Below are positions 18,143 through 26,638 of a stretch of 64,000 nt of DNA, one piece after another. Source of the DNA: Phycisphaerales bacterium (lineage in GTDB: Bacteria; Planctomycetota; Phycisphaerae; UBA1845); contig JACKHH010000007.1 of assembly GCA_020639095.1 (NCBI GenBank), positions 60,126 through 124,125 of the forward strand, in the 5' to 3' direction. The notes under the pieces are model-generated. The model did not search any database. It was not told where the DNA came from and saw only the letters and a list, made by a program, of their open reading frames with translations. The position numbers and the translations under genes are program-made. Positions within the stretch are counted from its first letter, which is position 1; every line of letters begins with the position of its first letter.

Positions 18143-18991
18143 CTACGGTGTGCAATTTCCCAATCCGTCGACCGGCGTCTTGCCCGTGCCCAGTCCCCAG
18201 GACCAGTAGGGCCGGTTGCCGAAGCGATCCTTGTCCGTCGCCTCCTGGCAACTCGGCGGGTCGTTGTCGATCAAGCGGTCGAGCGGGTAGTGTTCAACGT
18301 GGGTATCGACAAAGAGACAGTGCTTTCCGCCGTTGTGCCGCGCGACGTCGTGAATCGCGTCCGCCATGAGAACCGTGGTATCCGCGTAGGGAATCCGGTT
18401 GATCAGGCTGCCGTTGATTCCCGGGATGGCGCCCTGCGCGCCCGTTGCGCCGGCACTCCAATCGTTGAACCAGTATTCCGTGCGCAGGTCGTCGATGTAC
18501 TTGATCGACGAATCCGTCAGCACCGTAAGGGGAACCGTCGGAAACTCGCGAGCCAGGAACAGCTTGCGGAATTCGCTATCGGCTTTGTCGGTACGGTAAT
18601 ACCCCTTGCCGCCCGGCCCCTTGGGGGGATAGTCCAGCACGCTGCGTGCCTTGCCGGTTTCGCGATCGGTTCCGTAGGCCATCGGGCAGCGGAAGAGTTC
18701 CAACTGCTTCATGTACGGCCAGAAGCGGAAGACGATCTGATACTGCCGATAGGGAGCGGTGTTGCCCGCGCCTTCGCCGACGATATACGGCAGCCGGGAG
18801 CGGTTGTCCTCGGTGTAGTAGAGGACGTTGAGCCCCAACTGGTGCATGCTCGAACGGCAGACGGTGTCCTTCGCCTGTTCGCGCGCCCGCTTGAGCGAAG
18901 GCAACAGGATCGCGATCAGCAAGGCGATGATCGAAATCACCACCAGGAGTTCGACGAGGGTAAAAGCGGTTGCGCGCTTCCGGTATCGCAT
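18143..18991 (-). CDS. Type II/IV prepilin-like protein (pseudopilin-type N-terminus)
   Basis: A 282-residue protein. ATG at 18991 is preferred over 19000 because AAGG is then about 9 nt upstream. The N-terminus MRYRKRATAFTLVELLVVISIIALLIAILLPSL is split by prepilin peptidase after a short basic leader in this family; the E at +5 is present. The remainder is a planctomycete-type globular domain with a late H-x-G-G-K-H-C-L-F-V-D-T-H-V segment, related to the H-x9-D-G class of DUF1559-like proteins. It lies between a PEP-CTERM gene and a tagged CBM gene. The same pseudopilin plus PEP-CTERM pairing recurs at 40930-42909. Confidence 0.85.
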   Translation of the reverse strand: MRYRKRATAFTLVELLVVISIIALLIAILLPSLKRAREQAKDTVCRSSMHQLGLNVLYYTEDNRSRLPYIVGEGAGNTAPYRQYQIVFRFWPYMKQLELFRCPMAYGTDRETGKARSVLDYPPKGPGGKGYYRTDKADSEFRKLFLAREFPTVPLTVLTDSSIKYIDDLRTEYWFNDWSAGATGAQGAIPGINGSLINRIPYADTTVLMADAIHDVARHNGGKHCLFVDTHVEHYPLDRLIDNDPPSCQEATDKDRFGNRPYWSWGLGTGKTPVDGLGNCTP

Positions 18992-19048
18992 ATTCGCCAT
19001 CCTTTGCATTAACGCGCGCCCCACCCTCCAAGCCTTGGGAAAACCAAC

Positions 19049-19084
19049 CTGCCGGTGCGGCAGTCGATGCCGCCGCACCGACAG
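19049..19084 (-). terminator. Strong intercistronic hairpin after a PEP-CTERM gene
   Basis: Arms 19049-19061 (CTGCCGGTGCGGC) and 19072-19084 (GCCGCACCGACAG) pair over 13 positions with one mismatch. The minus-strand transcript continues with GGTTGGTTTT. It lies between the PEP-CTERM stop (19174) and the pseudopilin start, so it is a likely partial terminator or RNA-stability element favouring the first gene. Confidence 0.6.
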
Positions 19085-19173
19085 GGATCACTCTCTTGTT
19101 CGGCCCGAAGTTTGGCAAAACCCAAACCCGCACGGACCGTTACTTCTTGGTTCGCAGTTCGCCTCCGGTCGAA

Positions 19174-19989
19174 CTAGCGACGACGGCGCATGACCGCGAC
19201 GGCACCGAACGCGAGCAATGCCAGACTCGCCGGTTCCGGTGCGTAGGCGATGTTCGACCAGGTGGTCGTCAGGTTGGCGCCAGCGCCGCCCGACAGGAAC
19301 ACCTGCGTATAGCCGCCGACGCGACCATCATTCAGCGTACCCCAGAGGCCGTAGGGCGGATCTTCATTCGGGTTGGCCTGGTTGAACTCAAGGGGCGGGC
19401 TGCTGTAGTCGTTGCCACCCAGCGAGAGGTAGTACACGATGACGCCGGGGTCGTTCTGCGTGTTCTGGTTCGGGACGTAGCGGACGCCGACGCGGGCGGT
19501 TTCGCCCTTCGTGTAGGTGACGCTGTGGTTTGCGGTGAAGCTGTAGAACGGCAGGCGGCCGCCGAACACGGCGATTTCGCCGTCGGTCGTGCGGAAGTTG
19601 AACCGGCCGTCGACATTCTGCGACCACCACGGGGCGATCTGCATGCCCGACTCGCCCTGGCCGCTACCGGTGATGGTGAGGTCGAACTCGAAGCGATAGC
19701 CGTCGCCATTGTTGAAGACGGCCTCTGAGAACGGGTTGGTTCCCAGGTGGTAGTTGTGCAGGTTTGCGAAACCAGCCGGAGAGGCCGACATTGTGTCGGA
19801 AATCTGCACGATTGACGGATAGCTGTTGACCGTGCTCAAGGTTGAACCTGGGTCGTCATTGAAGACTCGTGTGTTCAAAATCGTGTTGGTGATGACTGGT
19901 GAGGCTACGGCACTTGCGACGACACCGAAGGCGGCAACCACCGCCACGACTGTCGCTAAGCCACCGCGTTTATCCAATTTCCGTCGCAT
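19174..19989 (-). CDS. PEP-CTERM sorting-domain protein (first gene of leftward operon)
   Basis: A 271-residue protein with AGGAGG 7 nt before ATG and a signal peptide (GGLATVVAVVAAFGVVASAVAS). The end APEPASLALLAFGAVAVMRRRR is broken here as APEPAS, a hydrophobic helix and RRRR, the PEP-CTERM signal. The core is beta-rich, with a concanavalin-like look (GYRFEFDLTITGSG, GRLPFYSFTANHSV), so glucan binding is plausible but unproven. Its promoter (20103-20130) overlaps a LacI-type operator and shares its -35 box with the divergent GH1 promoter, so it is probably induced by the same sugar signal. CTCTCTCTCAA lies just upstream of its ribosome site. Confidence 0.87.
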   Translation of the reverse strand: MRRKLDKRGGLATVVAVVAAFGVVASAVASPVITNTILNTRVFNDDPGSTLSTVNSYPSIVQISDTMSASPAGFANLHNYHLGTNPFSEAVFNNGDGYRFEFDLTITGSGQGESGMQIAPWWSQNVDGRFNFRTTDGEIAVFGGRLPFYSFTANHSVTYTKGETARVGVRYVPNQNTQNDPGVIVYYLSLGGNDYSSPPLEFNQANPNEDPPYGLWGTLNDGRVGGYTQVFLSGGAGANLTTTWSNIAYAPEPASLALLAFGAVAVMRRRR

Positions 19990-20005
19990 CCTGACACCTC
20001 CTGAT

Positions 20006-20016
20006 TTGAGAGAGAG
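20006..20016 (-). promoter_or_regulatory. CTCTCTCTCAA leader element before PEP-CTERM gene
   Basis: On the minus strand CTCTCTCTCAA precedes AGGAGG by a few bases. Equivalent CTCTCTCAA elements occur before the PEP-CTERM genes at 42193 (42173) and 48286 (48254), and CTCTCT at 2706 before 2727. Confidence 0.5.
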
Positions 20017-20102
20017 CGATGTGCCGCTGGAGCGCGCTGCCCCGAGTCGGCGCTATCGGGCCACCATTCTACGGGGTGGAGAGTCACCCCGAGTGCCTAT
20101 TC

Positions 20103-20130
20103 AGTATAGCACTTCAGGGTTTTATTGCAA
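20103..20130 (-). promoter_or_regulatory. Minus-strand promoter TTGCAA-16-TATACT
   Basis: Read on the minus strand, TTGCAA (20125-20130) and TATACT (20103-20108) are separated by 16 bp. It drives the PEP-CTERM gene starting at 19989, with a leader of about 105 nt. The -35 box is self-complementary and is also used by the plus-strand promoter. Confidence 0.65.
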
Positions 20131-20153
20131 GCGCTTTCATAAACGGTTATACT
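20125..20153 (+). promoter_or_regulatory. Plus-strand promoter TTGCAA-17-TATACT
   Basis: TTGCAA (20125-20130) and TATACT (20148-20153) have an ideal 17-bp spacer that contains most of the LacI-type operator. It points to GH1 at 20377 and would give a leader of more than 200 nt beginning near 20160. Confidence 0.68.
20126..20139. promoter_or_regulatory. LacI-family operator TGCAAGCGCTTTCA
   Basis: It differs at one base from the perfect palindrome at 31169-31182 and has the CG centre usual for LacI-family sites. It overlaps the shared -35 box and the plus-strand spacer, so one bound repressor could block both divergent promoters. Confidence 0.7.
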
Positions 20154-20163
20154 GCCATCCGCG

Positions 20164-20183
20164 ATAGGGGATAGTCCCGCTAT
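20164..20183 (+). other. Hairpin at the 5' end of the GH1 leader
   Basis: ATAG-GGGA-TAG-TCCC-G-CTAT forms a stem of 8 bp with one bulge just after the predicted start site. The remaining leader to 20376 is AT-rich and holds no gene. A stabilising or regulatory role is possible. Confidence 0.35.
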
Positions 20184-20376
20184 GCGTCGATTTTCAGAAA
20201 TGGTTGTGAGTCGCAATTTTAGTCTTATCAATAACATACATGACCTAAATCGTCATACATCTAGCGTTCGGGTGTTCAATTGCTGTGTTGGTGGCACTGA
20301 TAGGCTGAAAGGCGCCTCACTGTAGCCGTCGCACATTGCTGACCGAATGATCCGGAAATCTTGGGAGAAAAATCTT

Positions 20377-21765
20377 ATGACAGCGCCGAACACGTTTCTC
20401 TGGGGCGCGGCCACTTCGGCGTTCCAGATCGAGGGCGCTGCTCATACCGGCGGGAAGGGCCCGAGCATCTGGGACGACTTCTGCCGCTCGCCGGGACGGA
20501 CCGCGCCCGATGCGGATGGGGCGATCACCTGCGATCACGTCAACCGCTATCGCGAAGACGTGGCGCTCATGCAGGAACTCAACCTCGACGCGTACCGCTT
20601 CAGCATCAGCTGGCCGCGCGTGCTCCCCACCGGGCGGGGTTATGTCAATTCTGAAGGGCTCGACTTCTACGACAAGCTGGTGGACGCGCTGTGCGACGCG
20701 GGGATTGTGCCGTGCGTCACGCTGTACCATTGGGATTTGCCGTCGGCGCTACAGATCGAACTGGGGGGTTGGGAAAACGAAAGTCTGCCGCAGCTCTTCG
20801 CGGACTATGCCACCATCATGTACGACCGGCTGGGCGACCGTGTGCGCTACTGGATCACGCTCAACGAGCCTTGGTGCTCGGTGGACGGGGGGTACTTCGC
20901 GGGCGTACACGCACCGGGAATTCGCGATCGCGCCCGCGGATATCTCGCGGGCCACAATCTGATGCGCGCGCACGGAATGGCGGTGGCGGCTTATCGCGCG
21001 TCGCGCAACAACCAGGGCGCAATCAGTCTGGCGCTGAACAGCAGCTACTACTTCCCCGCCACGGATTCACGGGAAGACGAAGCCGCAGCCGAGCGCGGCA
21101 TGCTCGATTTCGCCGGGTGGTTCGGTGATCCGATTTACTTCGGCGATTATCCGCCGGAGATGCGCGAAGCTTATGGTGATCTGCTGCCGGCATTCAGCGA
21201 TGAGGACGCGCGGTTGCTGCAAAAGTCGATCGACTTTCTTTCGATCAACTACTACACGAGCGAACTCGCGCGACATGACGCGTCGGTTGGCGGGATGCGG
21301 TATCGCAGGGAGCAGTTCACCGACCGGCCCAGGACGTCGACCAACTGGGCGATTGTTCCGGAAGGGTTCCGCGAGCTGCTCGTCTGGCTCGATCGCCGGT
21401 ATGGCGGGCTGCCGATGTATGTCACCGAGAACGGTATCGCATTGCCAGACCATGCCGATGATGCGGGGTATGTCGATGATCCCGATCGTGTGGCGTACTT
21501 GCGCGATCACTTCGCGGCTGCCCGTAGCGCGATGGACGCCGGAGTGAACCTGTGCGGCTATTTTGTGTGGTCACTGCTCGATAATCTTGAGTGGGCGGAA
21601 GGTTTTTCGAAGAGATTTGGGCTGATTCGCTGCGATTTCGAGACGCTAACGCGTACAATCAAGGCGAGTGGGCGCTGGTACGCAGATTGGATCGCGCGCG
21701 GCGGGTGGGCCGATAACGGCCACGGCGCGGTGCTCGATTCGTCAGCGGCTGGGGGTGAAAGATGA
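20377..21765 (+). CDS. GH1 beta-glucosidase, cytoplasmic
   Basis: A 462-residue protein. The start at 20377 (MTAPNTFLWG) is supported by GGGAG 9 nt upstream and by the usual GH1 N-terminus, rather than 20347. No signal peptide is present. GH1 landmarks are FLWGAATSAFQIEGAA, the acid/base Glu in TLNEPW (about residue 163) and the nucleophile Glu in YVTENGIA (about 350). Length is standard for the family. It would hydrolyse beta-glucosides, probably short beta-glucan oligomers taken up by the transporter two genes downstream. Its stop overlaps the next start (ATGA), indicating coupling. Transcription is probably controlled by the operator at 20126. Confidence 0.93.
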   Translation: MTAPNTFLWGAATSAFQIEGAAHTGGKGPSIWDDFCRSPGRTAPDADGAITCDHVNRYREDVALMQELNLDAYRFSISWPRVLPTGRGYVNSEGLDFYDKLVDALCDAGIVPCVTLYHWDLPSALQIELGGWENESLPQLFADYATIMYDRLGDRVRYWITLNEPWCSVDGGYFAGVHAPGIRDRARGYLAGHNLMRAHGMAVAAYRASRNNQGAISLALNSSYYFPATDSREDEAAAERGMLDFAGWFGDPIYFGDYPPEMREAYGDLLPAFSDEDARLLQKSIDFLSINYYTSELARHDASVGGMRYRREQFTDRPRTSTNWAIVPEGFRELLVWLDRRYGGLPMYVTENGIALPDHADDAGYVDDPDRVAYLRDHFAAARSAMDAGVNLCGYFVWSLLDNLEWAEGFSKRFGLIRCDFETLTRTIKASGRWYADWIARGGWADNGHGAVLDSSAAGGER

Positions 21766-24068
21766 CGGAATTGCGGGCGTACCTGAGCGAATTGCTGCAC
21801 GTCGAATTTCGGCAGTGGGGTATCGTCATCTGCGCTGGGATTTTCGCGTGCGCGGTGTCCGCGCGCGGCGATGTTTTCACGCCGCTCACCAGTTACGAAC
21901 CAAGCGAAACGGATCTGACGTTGACGCCCAACGGCGGCGACGTGGGTTTGTCACTGGCCATTGTGCAGGGCGGGACCGGTGGTGCGCCGGCAGCGACGGA
22001 TGGCGCGTATGTTCTGAAGTTGACCGTCGCGGGCGAAGCCGATGGCAAGATTGAGTTTCGCCATGATTGGTCTGCAAACACGTACAGCCTCGACGGACAG
22101 GATGAGTTGCTTGCCGACGTGTACATCGCGTCAGCGGGTACAGTGCCCGGATTGATGGGCATCTGGACGCCGAACTGGAGCCCGCCCGATGCGTGGCAGC
22201 AGGCTTCGAGTATTCCCACGAGCGTTGGCGTGTGGACCACGGTTTCGTTTAACGTCACCGGGCGGTCGCAAGTTGGGCTCGACTACATCACCGCGTTCAT
22301 TTTCGAAGACATGGCCGGTACGAGCGGGACGATTTACATCGACAATCTCCGCTTCCGCGCGCCGGGCGAAGCACCGGCTGTCCTGGGGTTTGCCGCGAAT
22401 GCGTACGCCGATCACGTACAACTCGTGTGGAAGGCTTCGGGCACTCCCGGTCTGGACGGGTACAACGTGTACCGCGCGACGACTTCGGGCGGGCCGTATA
22501 CCAAGCTCAATGCGACACCGCTGACCGACGCGAGCTATCGCGACGATGTGGGCGTTGGCGCGCCGGAATACTTCTATCAGGTCGCGATCCAGGCCAACGG
22601 TTCTGAGGTTGCGGTCAGTGATGAGGCGTCGGCGGAGTACAACGGCATTGGTGATGCACAACTTCTGACCGTCGTGCAGCAATCGGCGTTCCGCTACTTC
22701 TATGACGGCGGCCATTGGAACTGCGGGATGGCGCTGGAAGGCATCAACATGGGCCACTCACCCGACACGGTGACCACCGGTGGCACGGGCATGGGTTTGA
22801 TCACCATGGTGGTGGGGGCGGAGCGCGGATTCCGGCCGCGCACGGACATTGCCAATCGCGTGCTGACCATTCTTACGTTCATGGAGGACGTGACGCCGCG
22901 TTATCACGGTGTGTGGTCGCATCACTATAACGGCGTGACCGGCGCGACGATCGCGTTCGCGGGTGCGCAGGATAACGGCGGCGATTTGGTTGAGACCGCG
23001 TTTCTTGTTGAAGGATTGCTGACGGTTCGGCAGTACTTCGATGATCCGGTCGACTCGGTTGAGACGGAGATTCGTTCGCGCGCGACGAGCATGTGGGAAG
23101 GCGTCGAGTGGGACTGGTATCGCCGCTTCCCGGGCAACAACATTTTGTATTGGCATTGGTCCCCTGATTTCGGATGGGCGCTGAACCATCAGATTCGCGG
23201 GTACAACGAAGCCATGATCGTGTACCTGCTCGCGGTGGCGTCGCCGACGCATCCGATGCCCGCGACGGCATACACCATTGGATGGGCGGGCGTGGGCGGT
23301 TACGACAACGGCAATTCGTATTACGGGATTCCGCAGTGGGTGGGCCAGCCGATGGGCGGGCCGCTCTTCTTCACGCACTATTCCAACCTGGGGTTCGATC
23401 CGCGATACACGCATGACGGCCACGCGAACTATTATGAAAACGCGCGGAACATCTCGCTGATTCACCGGGCGTACGCGATCGACAATCCGAATGATTTCAT
23501 CGGGTACAACGCGTTCAACTGGGGGCTCACCGCGAGTTTTGATCCGTTCGGCTATGACGCGCATTCGCCGACGAACGACAACGGTACGATTACGCCGACG
23601 GCTGCGATCAGCGCGATGCCGTATACGCCGGAGGAGTCGCTGGCGACGCTGCGCTACTTCTTCGATCAGTATGGCGGCAACCTTTTCGGGGCGAGCGGTC
23701 CGTATGATGCGTTCCACCCGGGACAGAACTGGTTCGCGCCGGGTTGGATCGCGATCGACCAGGGCACGATTGCACCGATGATTGAGAATTACCGCACGGG
23801 GTTGTGCTGGAAGCTGTTCATGGCGAATCCCGAGATTCGCCCGATGATGACCGCGATCGGAATGCTGTACGAGGTGGACTTCGATCAGGACGGCGACATC
23901 GATACTGATGATCACGCGGTGTTTGCTGATTGTCTCGCGGGCCCGGAGAACGCGACCGTTCCCGGCGGGTGCAGTGCGGGCGAGTTCGCCGATGCCGATC
24001 TGGACAACGACGGCGACGTGGACATGGCGGACGCAGCCATCTTCCAGCGACTCTTTGACGTGCCGTAA
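21762..24068 (+). CDS. Secreted PF10091/GH144-like glucanase with CBM, FN3 and dockerin-like tag
   Basis: A 768-residue protein starting at the ATG that overlaps the GH1 stop. A signal-like hydrophobic segment follows a long charged n-region (about residues 19-36). Order of domains: a jelly-roll CBM (about 40-200, ending TIYIDNLRF); FN3 (about 206-290, LDGYNVYRATTSGGPYTKL); a glycoamylase-like (alpha/alpha)6 domain of the GH144 type (about 295-705, with SPDFGWALNHQIRGYNEAM, GPYDAFHPGQNWF, IAIDQGTIAPMIENYRTG); and a dockerin-like tag (about 707-768) with a Cys pair. Characterised GH144 enzymes are endo-beta-1,2-glucanases, but activity on another beta-glucan is possible given the beta-1,3 context. 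It is one of three PF10091-type proteins in the window. Confidence 0.83.
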   Translation: MTELRAYLSELLHVEFRQWGIVICAGIFACAVSARGDVFTPLTSYEPSETDLTLTPNGGDVGLSLAIVQGGTGGAPAATDGAYVLKLTVAGEADGKIEFRHDWSANTYSLDGQDELLADVYIASAGTVPGLMGIWTPNWSPPDAWQQASSIPTSVGVWTTVSFNVTGRSQVGLDYITAFIFEDMAGTSGTIYIDNLRFRAPGEAPAVLGFAANAYADHVQLVWKASGTPGLDGYNVYRATTSGGPYTKLNATPLTDASYRDDVGVGAPEYFYQVAIQANGSEVAVSDEASAEYNGIGDAQLLTVVQQSAFRYFYDGGHWNCGMALEGINMGHSPDTVTTGGTGMGLITMVVGAERGFRPRTDIANRVLTILTFMEDVTPRYHGVWSHHYNGVTGATIAFAGAQDNGGDLVETAFLVEGLLTVRQYFDDPVDSVETEIRSRATSMWEGVEWDWYRRFPGNNILYWHWSPDFGWALNHQIRGYNEAMIVYLLAVASPTHPMPATAYTIGWAGVGGYDNGNSYYGIPQWVGQPMGGPLFFTHYSNLGFDPRYTHDGHANYYENARNISLIHRAYAIDNPNDFIGYNAFNWGLTASFDPFGYDAHSPTNDNGTITPTAAISAMPYTPEESLATLRYFFDQYGGNLFGASGPYDAFHPGQNWFAPGWIAIDQGTIAPMIENYRTGLCWKLFMANPEIRPMMTAIGMLYEVDFDQDGDIDTDDHAVFADCLAGPENATVPGGCSAGEFADADLDNDGDVDMADAAIFQRLFDVP

Positions 24069-24168
24069 GTCAGTGTTGTTGAATAGGCTTTGACGCGGAT
24101 GCCTGTTGGCGTGCGGGCGTCGCAGACCCTGACACATTCAAGGCGCGGTAGCGTTTGACCGCTCCCAC

Positions 24169-24187
24169 CGTGTCCTTAACGGACACG
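24169..24187. promoter_or_regulatory. Inverted repeat CGTGTCC-N5-GGACACG
   Basis: Perfect 7-bp arms (24169-24175, 24181-24187) lie in the 175-bp gap between the GH144-like gene and the transporter, 57 bp before its start. It could be an operator or an attenuating hairpin. Confidence 0.4.
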
Positions 24188-24243
24188 ATGTAGTCGCGGC
24201 TCGGATTTGCTCTGACCGACTGCGTGCGGTATCCAGCTTGCTC

Positions 24244-25803
24244 ATGACAACTCGCGTTCAACATCAAACCGCGCGGGCTGATCGCATCCCGCTTGGACAG
24301 AAACTGGCGTTCGGATTTGGGATGGCAACGCCGATCGCGTTCGTCAATGCCGTCGCGCAACTTACCAATCTGATTTATAACATTGGACTTGGGGTGAGCC
24401 CGATTCTCCTGGGCATCGCGCAGATGATCCCGCGTTTCTGGGATGCGATATCCGATCCGCTTGCGGGTTACATTTCCGACAACACACGCACACGCTGGGG
24501 ACGGCGGCGTCCGTACGTCATCGTTGGCGGGTTCGGGGTCGCGATCACCTTTGTGCTCATTTGGACAGTACCGGCTGGTCTGAGTGAGTACGGGATATTC
24601 GCGTATTACCTGGGCATGAGCCTGCTGTTCTATACCGCGGTCACGATCTTTTCGGTGCCACTGGTCGCACTGGGATGCGAGATGACCGACGACTACCACG
24701 AACGGACGAAGCTGTTCGCGTACGGTAGTTTCATCGGCAACGTCTTCGCGATCCTCACGCCGTGGATGTACCACTTCGCCAACCTGTCGATCTTCAAGAA
24801 TGAAGTTGAGGGAATGAAGGCCGTCGGAATCGGTGTGGCGGTGATCATCCTGGTGTCGGCGCTGGTGTCCGGGGCGATGTGCAAGGAGAAGAAGCTCGCA
24901 CAGGTGCGAGAGCAGGAGAAGATTCGCTTCTGGCCGAGCATCAAAGCCACGATGCAGAACCGCACGTACCTGCGGCTTATCGGTGTGGTGTTCCTCGTTG
25001 CTGCGGGCTTCAACTTTGTCAACGGTTTTGCCAACTACATCATGATCTACTACCTGTTCGACGGCACGAAGAACGTGGCATCGAAGCTGATGGGGATCAA
25101 CGGGACGGCATGGGCGATCGCGGCGCTTATTGCGGTGTTCCCGATGACGTGGACGAGCAAGCGGGTGGGCAAAGCCCGCACCGTGCAGTACGCGGTGCTC
25201 GCGATGGTCATTGGCAGCGTGCTCAAGGTGGTCTGCTACAACCGGGCGTATCCTTGGCTGACGCTTATTCCGACGGTGCTTATTTCGACGGGCATGCTGG
25301 TGCTCTTCACGATGGCCGGGGCAATGATCGCCGACATCTGTGACGAGGATGAGTTGAAGAACGGCGTGCGGCGCGAGGGCAGCTACTCAGCCGTTTACAG
25401 TTGGTGGATGAAGTTCGCGGTGTCGTCGGCGTATCTGGTTGCGGGCTTTCTGTTGGTGTCCACCGGTTTCGATGAGAAGCTGGAGCATCAGTCGGCGAAC
25501 ACGCTGTTCTGGCTGCGGTTCTGGGAGATCGGCACGCCGGCGCTCTTGTGCCTGATGGGGTATTTCCTGCTACGCGATTATCCGCTGACTGAGGCGCGGG
25601 CATACGAGATCAAGGAAATCCTCAAATCGCGACGCAAGCCGACGTGCAGCAACTGCGGACATGACATGACCGGGAACACAACGGGTCGCTGCCCGGAGTG
25701 CGGTGTCGAGATGATCCTGCCGAGGCAGACGTGCCCACACTGCGCTGCCCTTAACCCCGGAGACGCGCAGTTCTGTGGGGATTGCGGCAAGCCGCTCACT
25801 TAA
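24244..25803 (+). CDS. GPH-family sugar:cation symporter with C-terminal double zinc ribbon
   Basis: A 519-residue protein. ATG at 24244 is used; the codon two before it is TTG with no better ribosome site. About twelve membrane segments and the motif DPLAGYISDNTRTRWGRRR place it in the glycoside-pentoside-hexuronide group of the MFS. It probably imports di- or oligosaccharides made by the neighbouring glycosidases. Odd feature: after the last helix the protein continues with two four-Cys zinc ribbons, CSNCGHDMTG...CPEC (from about 467) and CPHC...CGDC (from about 492). Such tails are not part of ordinary GPH transporters and may be a cytoplasmic docking or sensing element. The promoter is unknown; an inverted repeat lies upstream. 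Confidence 0.88.
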   Translation: MTTRVQHQTARADRIPLGQKLAFGFGMATPIAFVNAVAQLTNLIYNIGLGVSPILLGIAQMIPRFWDAISDPLAGYISDNTRTRWGRRRPYVIVGGFGVAITFVLIWTVPAGLSEYGIFAYYLGMSLLFYTAVTIFSVPLVALGCEMTDDYHERTKLFAYGSFIGNVFAILTPWMYHFANLSIFKNEVEGMKAVGIGVAVIILVSALVSGAMCKEKKLAQVREQEKIRFWPSIKATMQNRTYLRLIGVVFLVAAGFNFVNGFANYIMIYYLFDGTKNVASKLMGINGTAWAIAALIAVFPMTWTSKRVGKARTVQYAVLAMVIGSVLKVVCYNRAYPWLTLIPTVLISTGMLVLFTMAGAMIADICDEDELKNGVRREGSYSAVYSWWMKFAVSSAYLVAGFLLVSTGFDEKLEHQSANTLFWLRFWEIGTPALLCLMGYFLLRDYPLTEARAYEIKEILKSRRKPTCSNCGHDMTGNTTGRCPECGVEMILPRQTCPHCAALNPGDAQFCGDCGKPLT

Positions 25804-25945
25804 GCTGACCGTCGGCGGGTGGCGGCATTGGGATTCGGCAATTCTCTGCGATCCGGTGCAACCGGGTTGCTTCATTTCGGTATACACCAGCGAATACCAT
25901 TCGGACGCATTCACCTTCACCATCTCCTTGAAAGGGGCACGGACC

Positions 25946-26626
25946 ATGTGCGCGCAACCACATCGCAATCGTTTTCTGCCTGTCGCGGCTGGACTTGTTC
26001 TCTTGATCGCATCTGCGGCCAACGCGCAGCGGGCGCGCTGCGAGCCAACCTACTCGCTCGACGATGCGCTCGATCTGAAGATCGAAATCGTGGAGATCAA
26101 TACGCAGGCACTTCTGCCCGAACTTGAGGAAGACCCCGGCTCGCAGCAGTTGATCACAGCCATTCAGCAGGCCAAGGACGCGGGTGTCGCCAAGGTGCGT
26201 TACGCGTTTCATATACCGTTTCAGGTGGGCGAGAAGCTTGTGCTGACGCAGGGCGAAAAGACGCCGTTTCTACGAGGTCGCATGACCACTGCTAACGGAA
26301 CGACCAACTCAACGATCGAGTACGAAGACAACGGGTGCAAGATTCACGTTAATGCGCAATGGCTTGGGGCGTCGGCGGAGGATGGCCTCCTGATCCGGTG
26401 GGGCGTGCAACTCTCCGACATGAAGATGCGAACGGGCGTTGAGATCAATGAGGGGGTGCAAGCGCCGCTCTTTGTGAGTCAAAACCTTGAGTTCGCGACC
26501 GCGACGGCTCCGGACGCTTCGATTGCGTTTCGCTTTACGTCGGAACCGTCCGGGACGATCAAGCCGCGCACAATTGTGATGATCGCCAAGCTTGCGCCAA
26601 TCGCCGCACGTTCGGCAGCGAAGTAA
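25946..26626 (+). CDS. Secreted protein of unknown function
   Basis: The start at 25946 is chosen for AAGGGG about 9 nt upstream and an immediate signal peptide ending at ANAQ. The 226-residue product has a beta-strand-rich middle (KVRYAFHIPFQVGEKLVLTQ) with regular spacing of hydrophobics and only two or three Cys. The segment DLKIEIVEINTQALLPEL slightly resembles the N-terminal parts of secretin-like domains, but length and context do not support that. It ends 12 bp from the convergent glycosidase gene. No family was recognised. Confidence 0.65.
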   Translation: MCAQPHRNRFLPVAAGLVLLIASAANAQRARCEPTYSLDDALDLKIEIVEINTQALLPELEEDPGSQQLITAIQQAKDAGVAKVRYAFHIPFQVGEKLVLTQGEKTPFLRGRMTTANGTTNSTIEYEDNGCKIHVNAQWLGASAEDGLLIRWGVQLSDMKMRTGVEINEGVQAPLFVSQNLEFATATAPDASIAFRFTSEPSGTIKPRTIVMIAKLAPIAARSAAK

Positions 26627-26638
26627 CGGGCTGACTGT

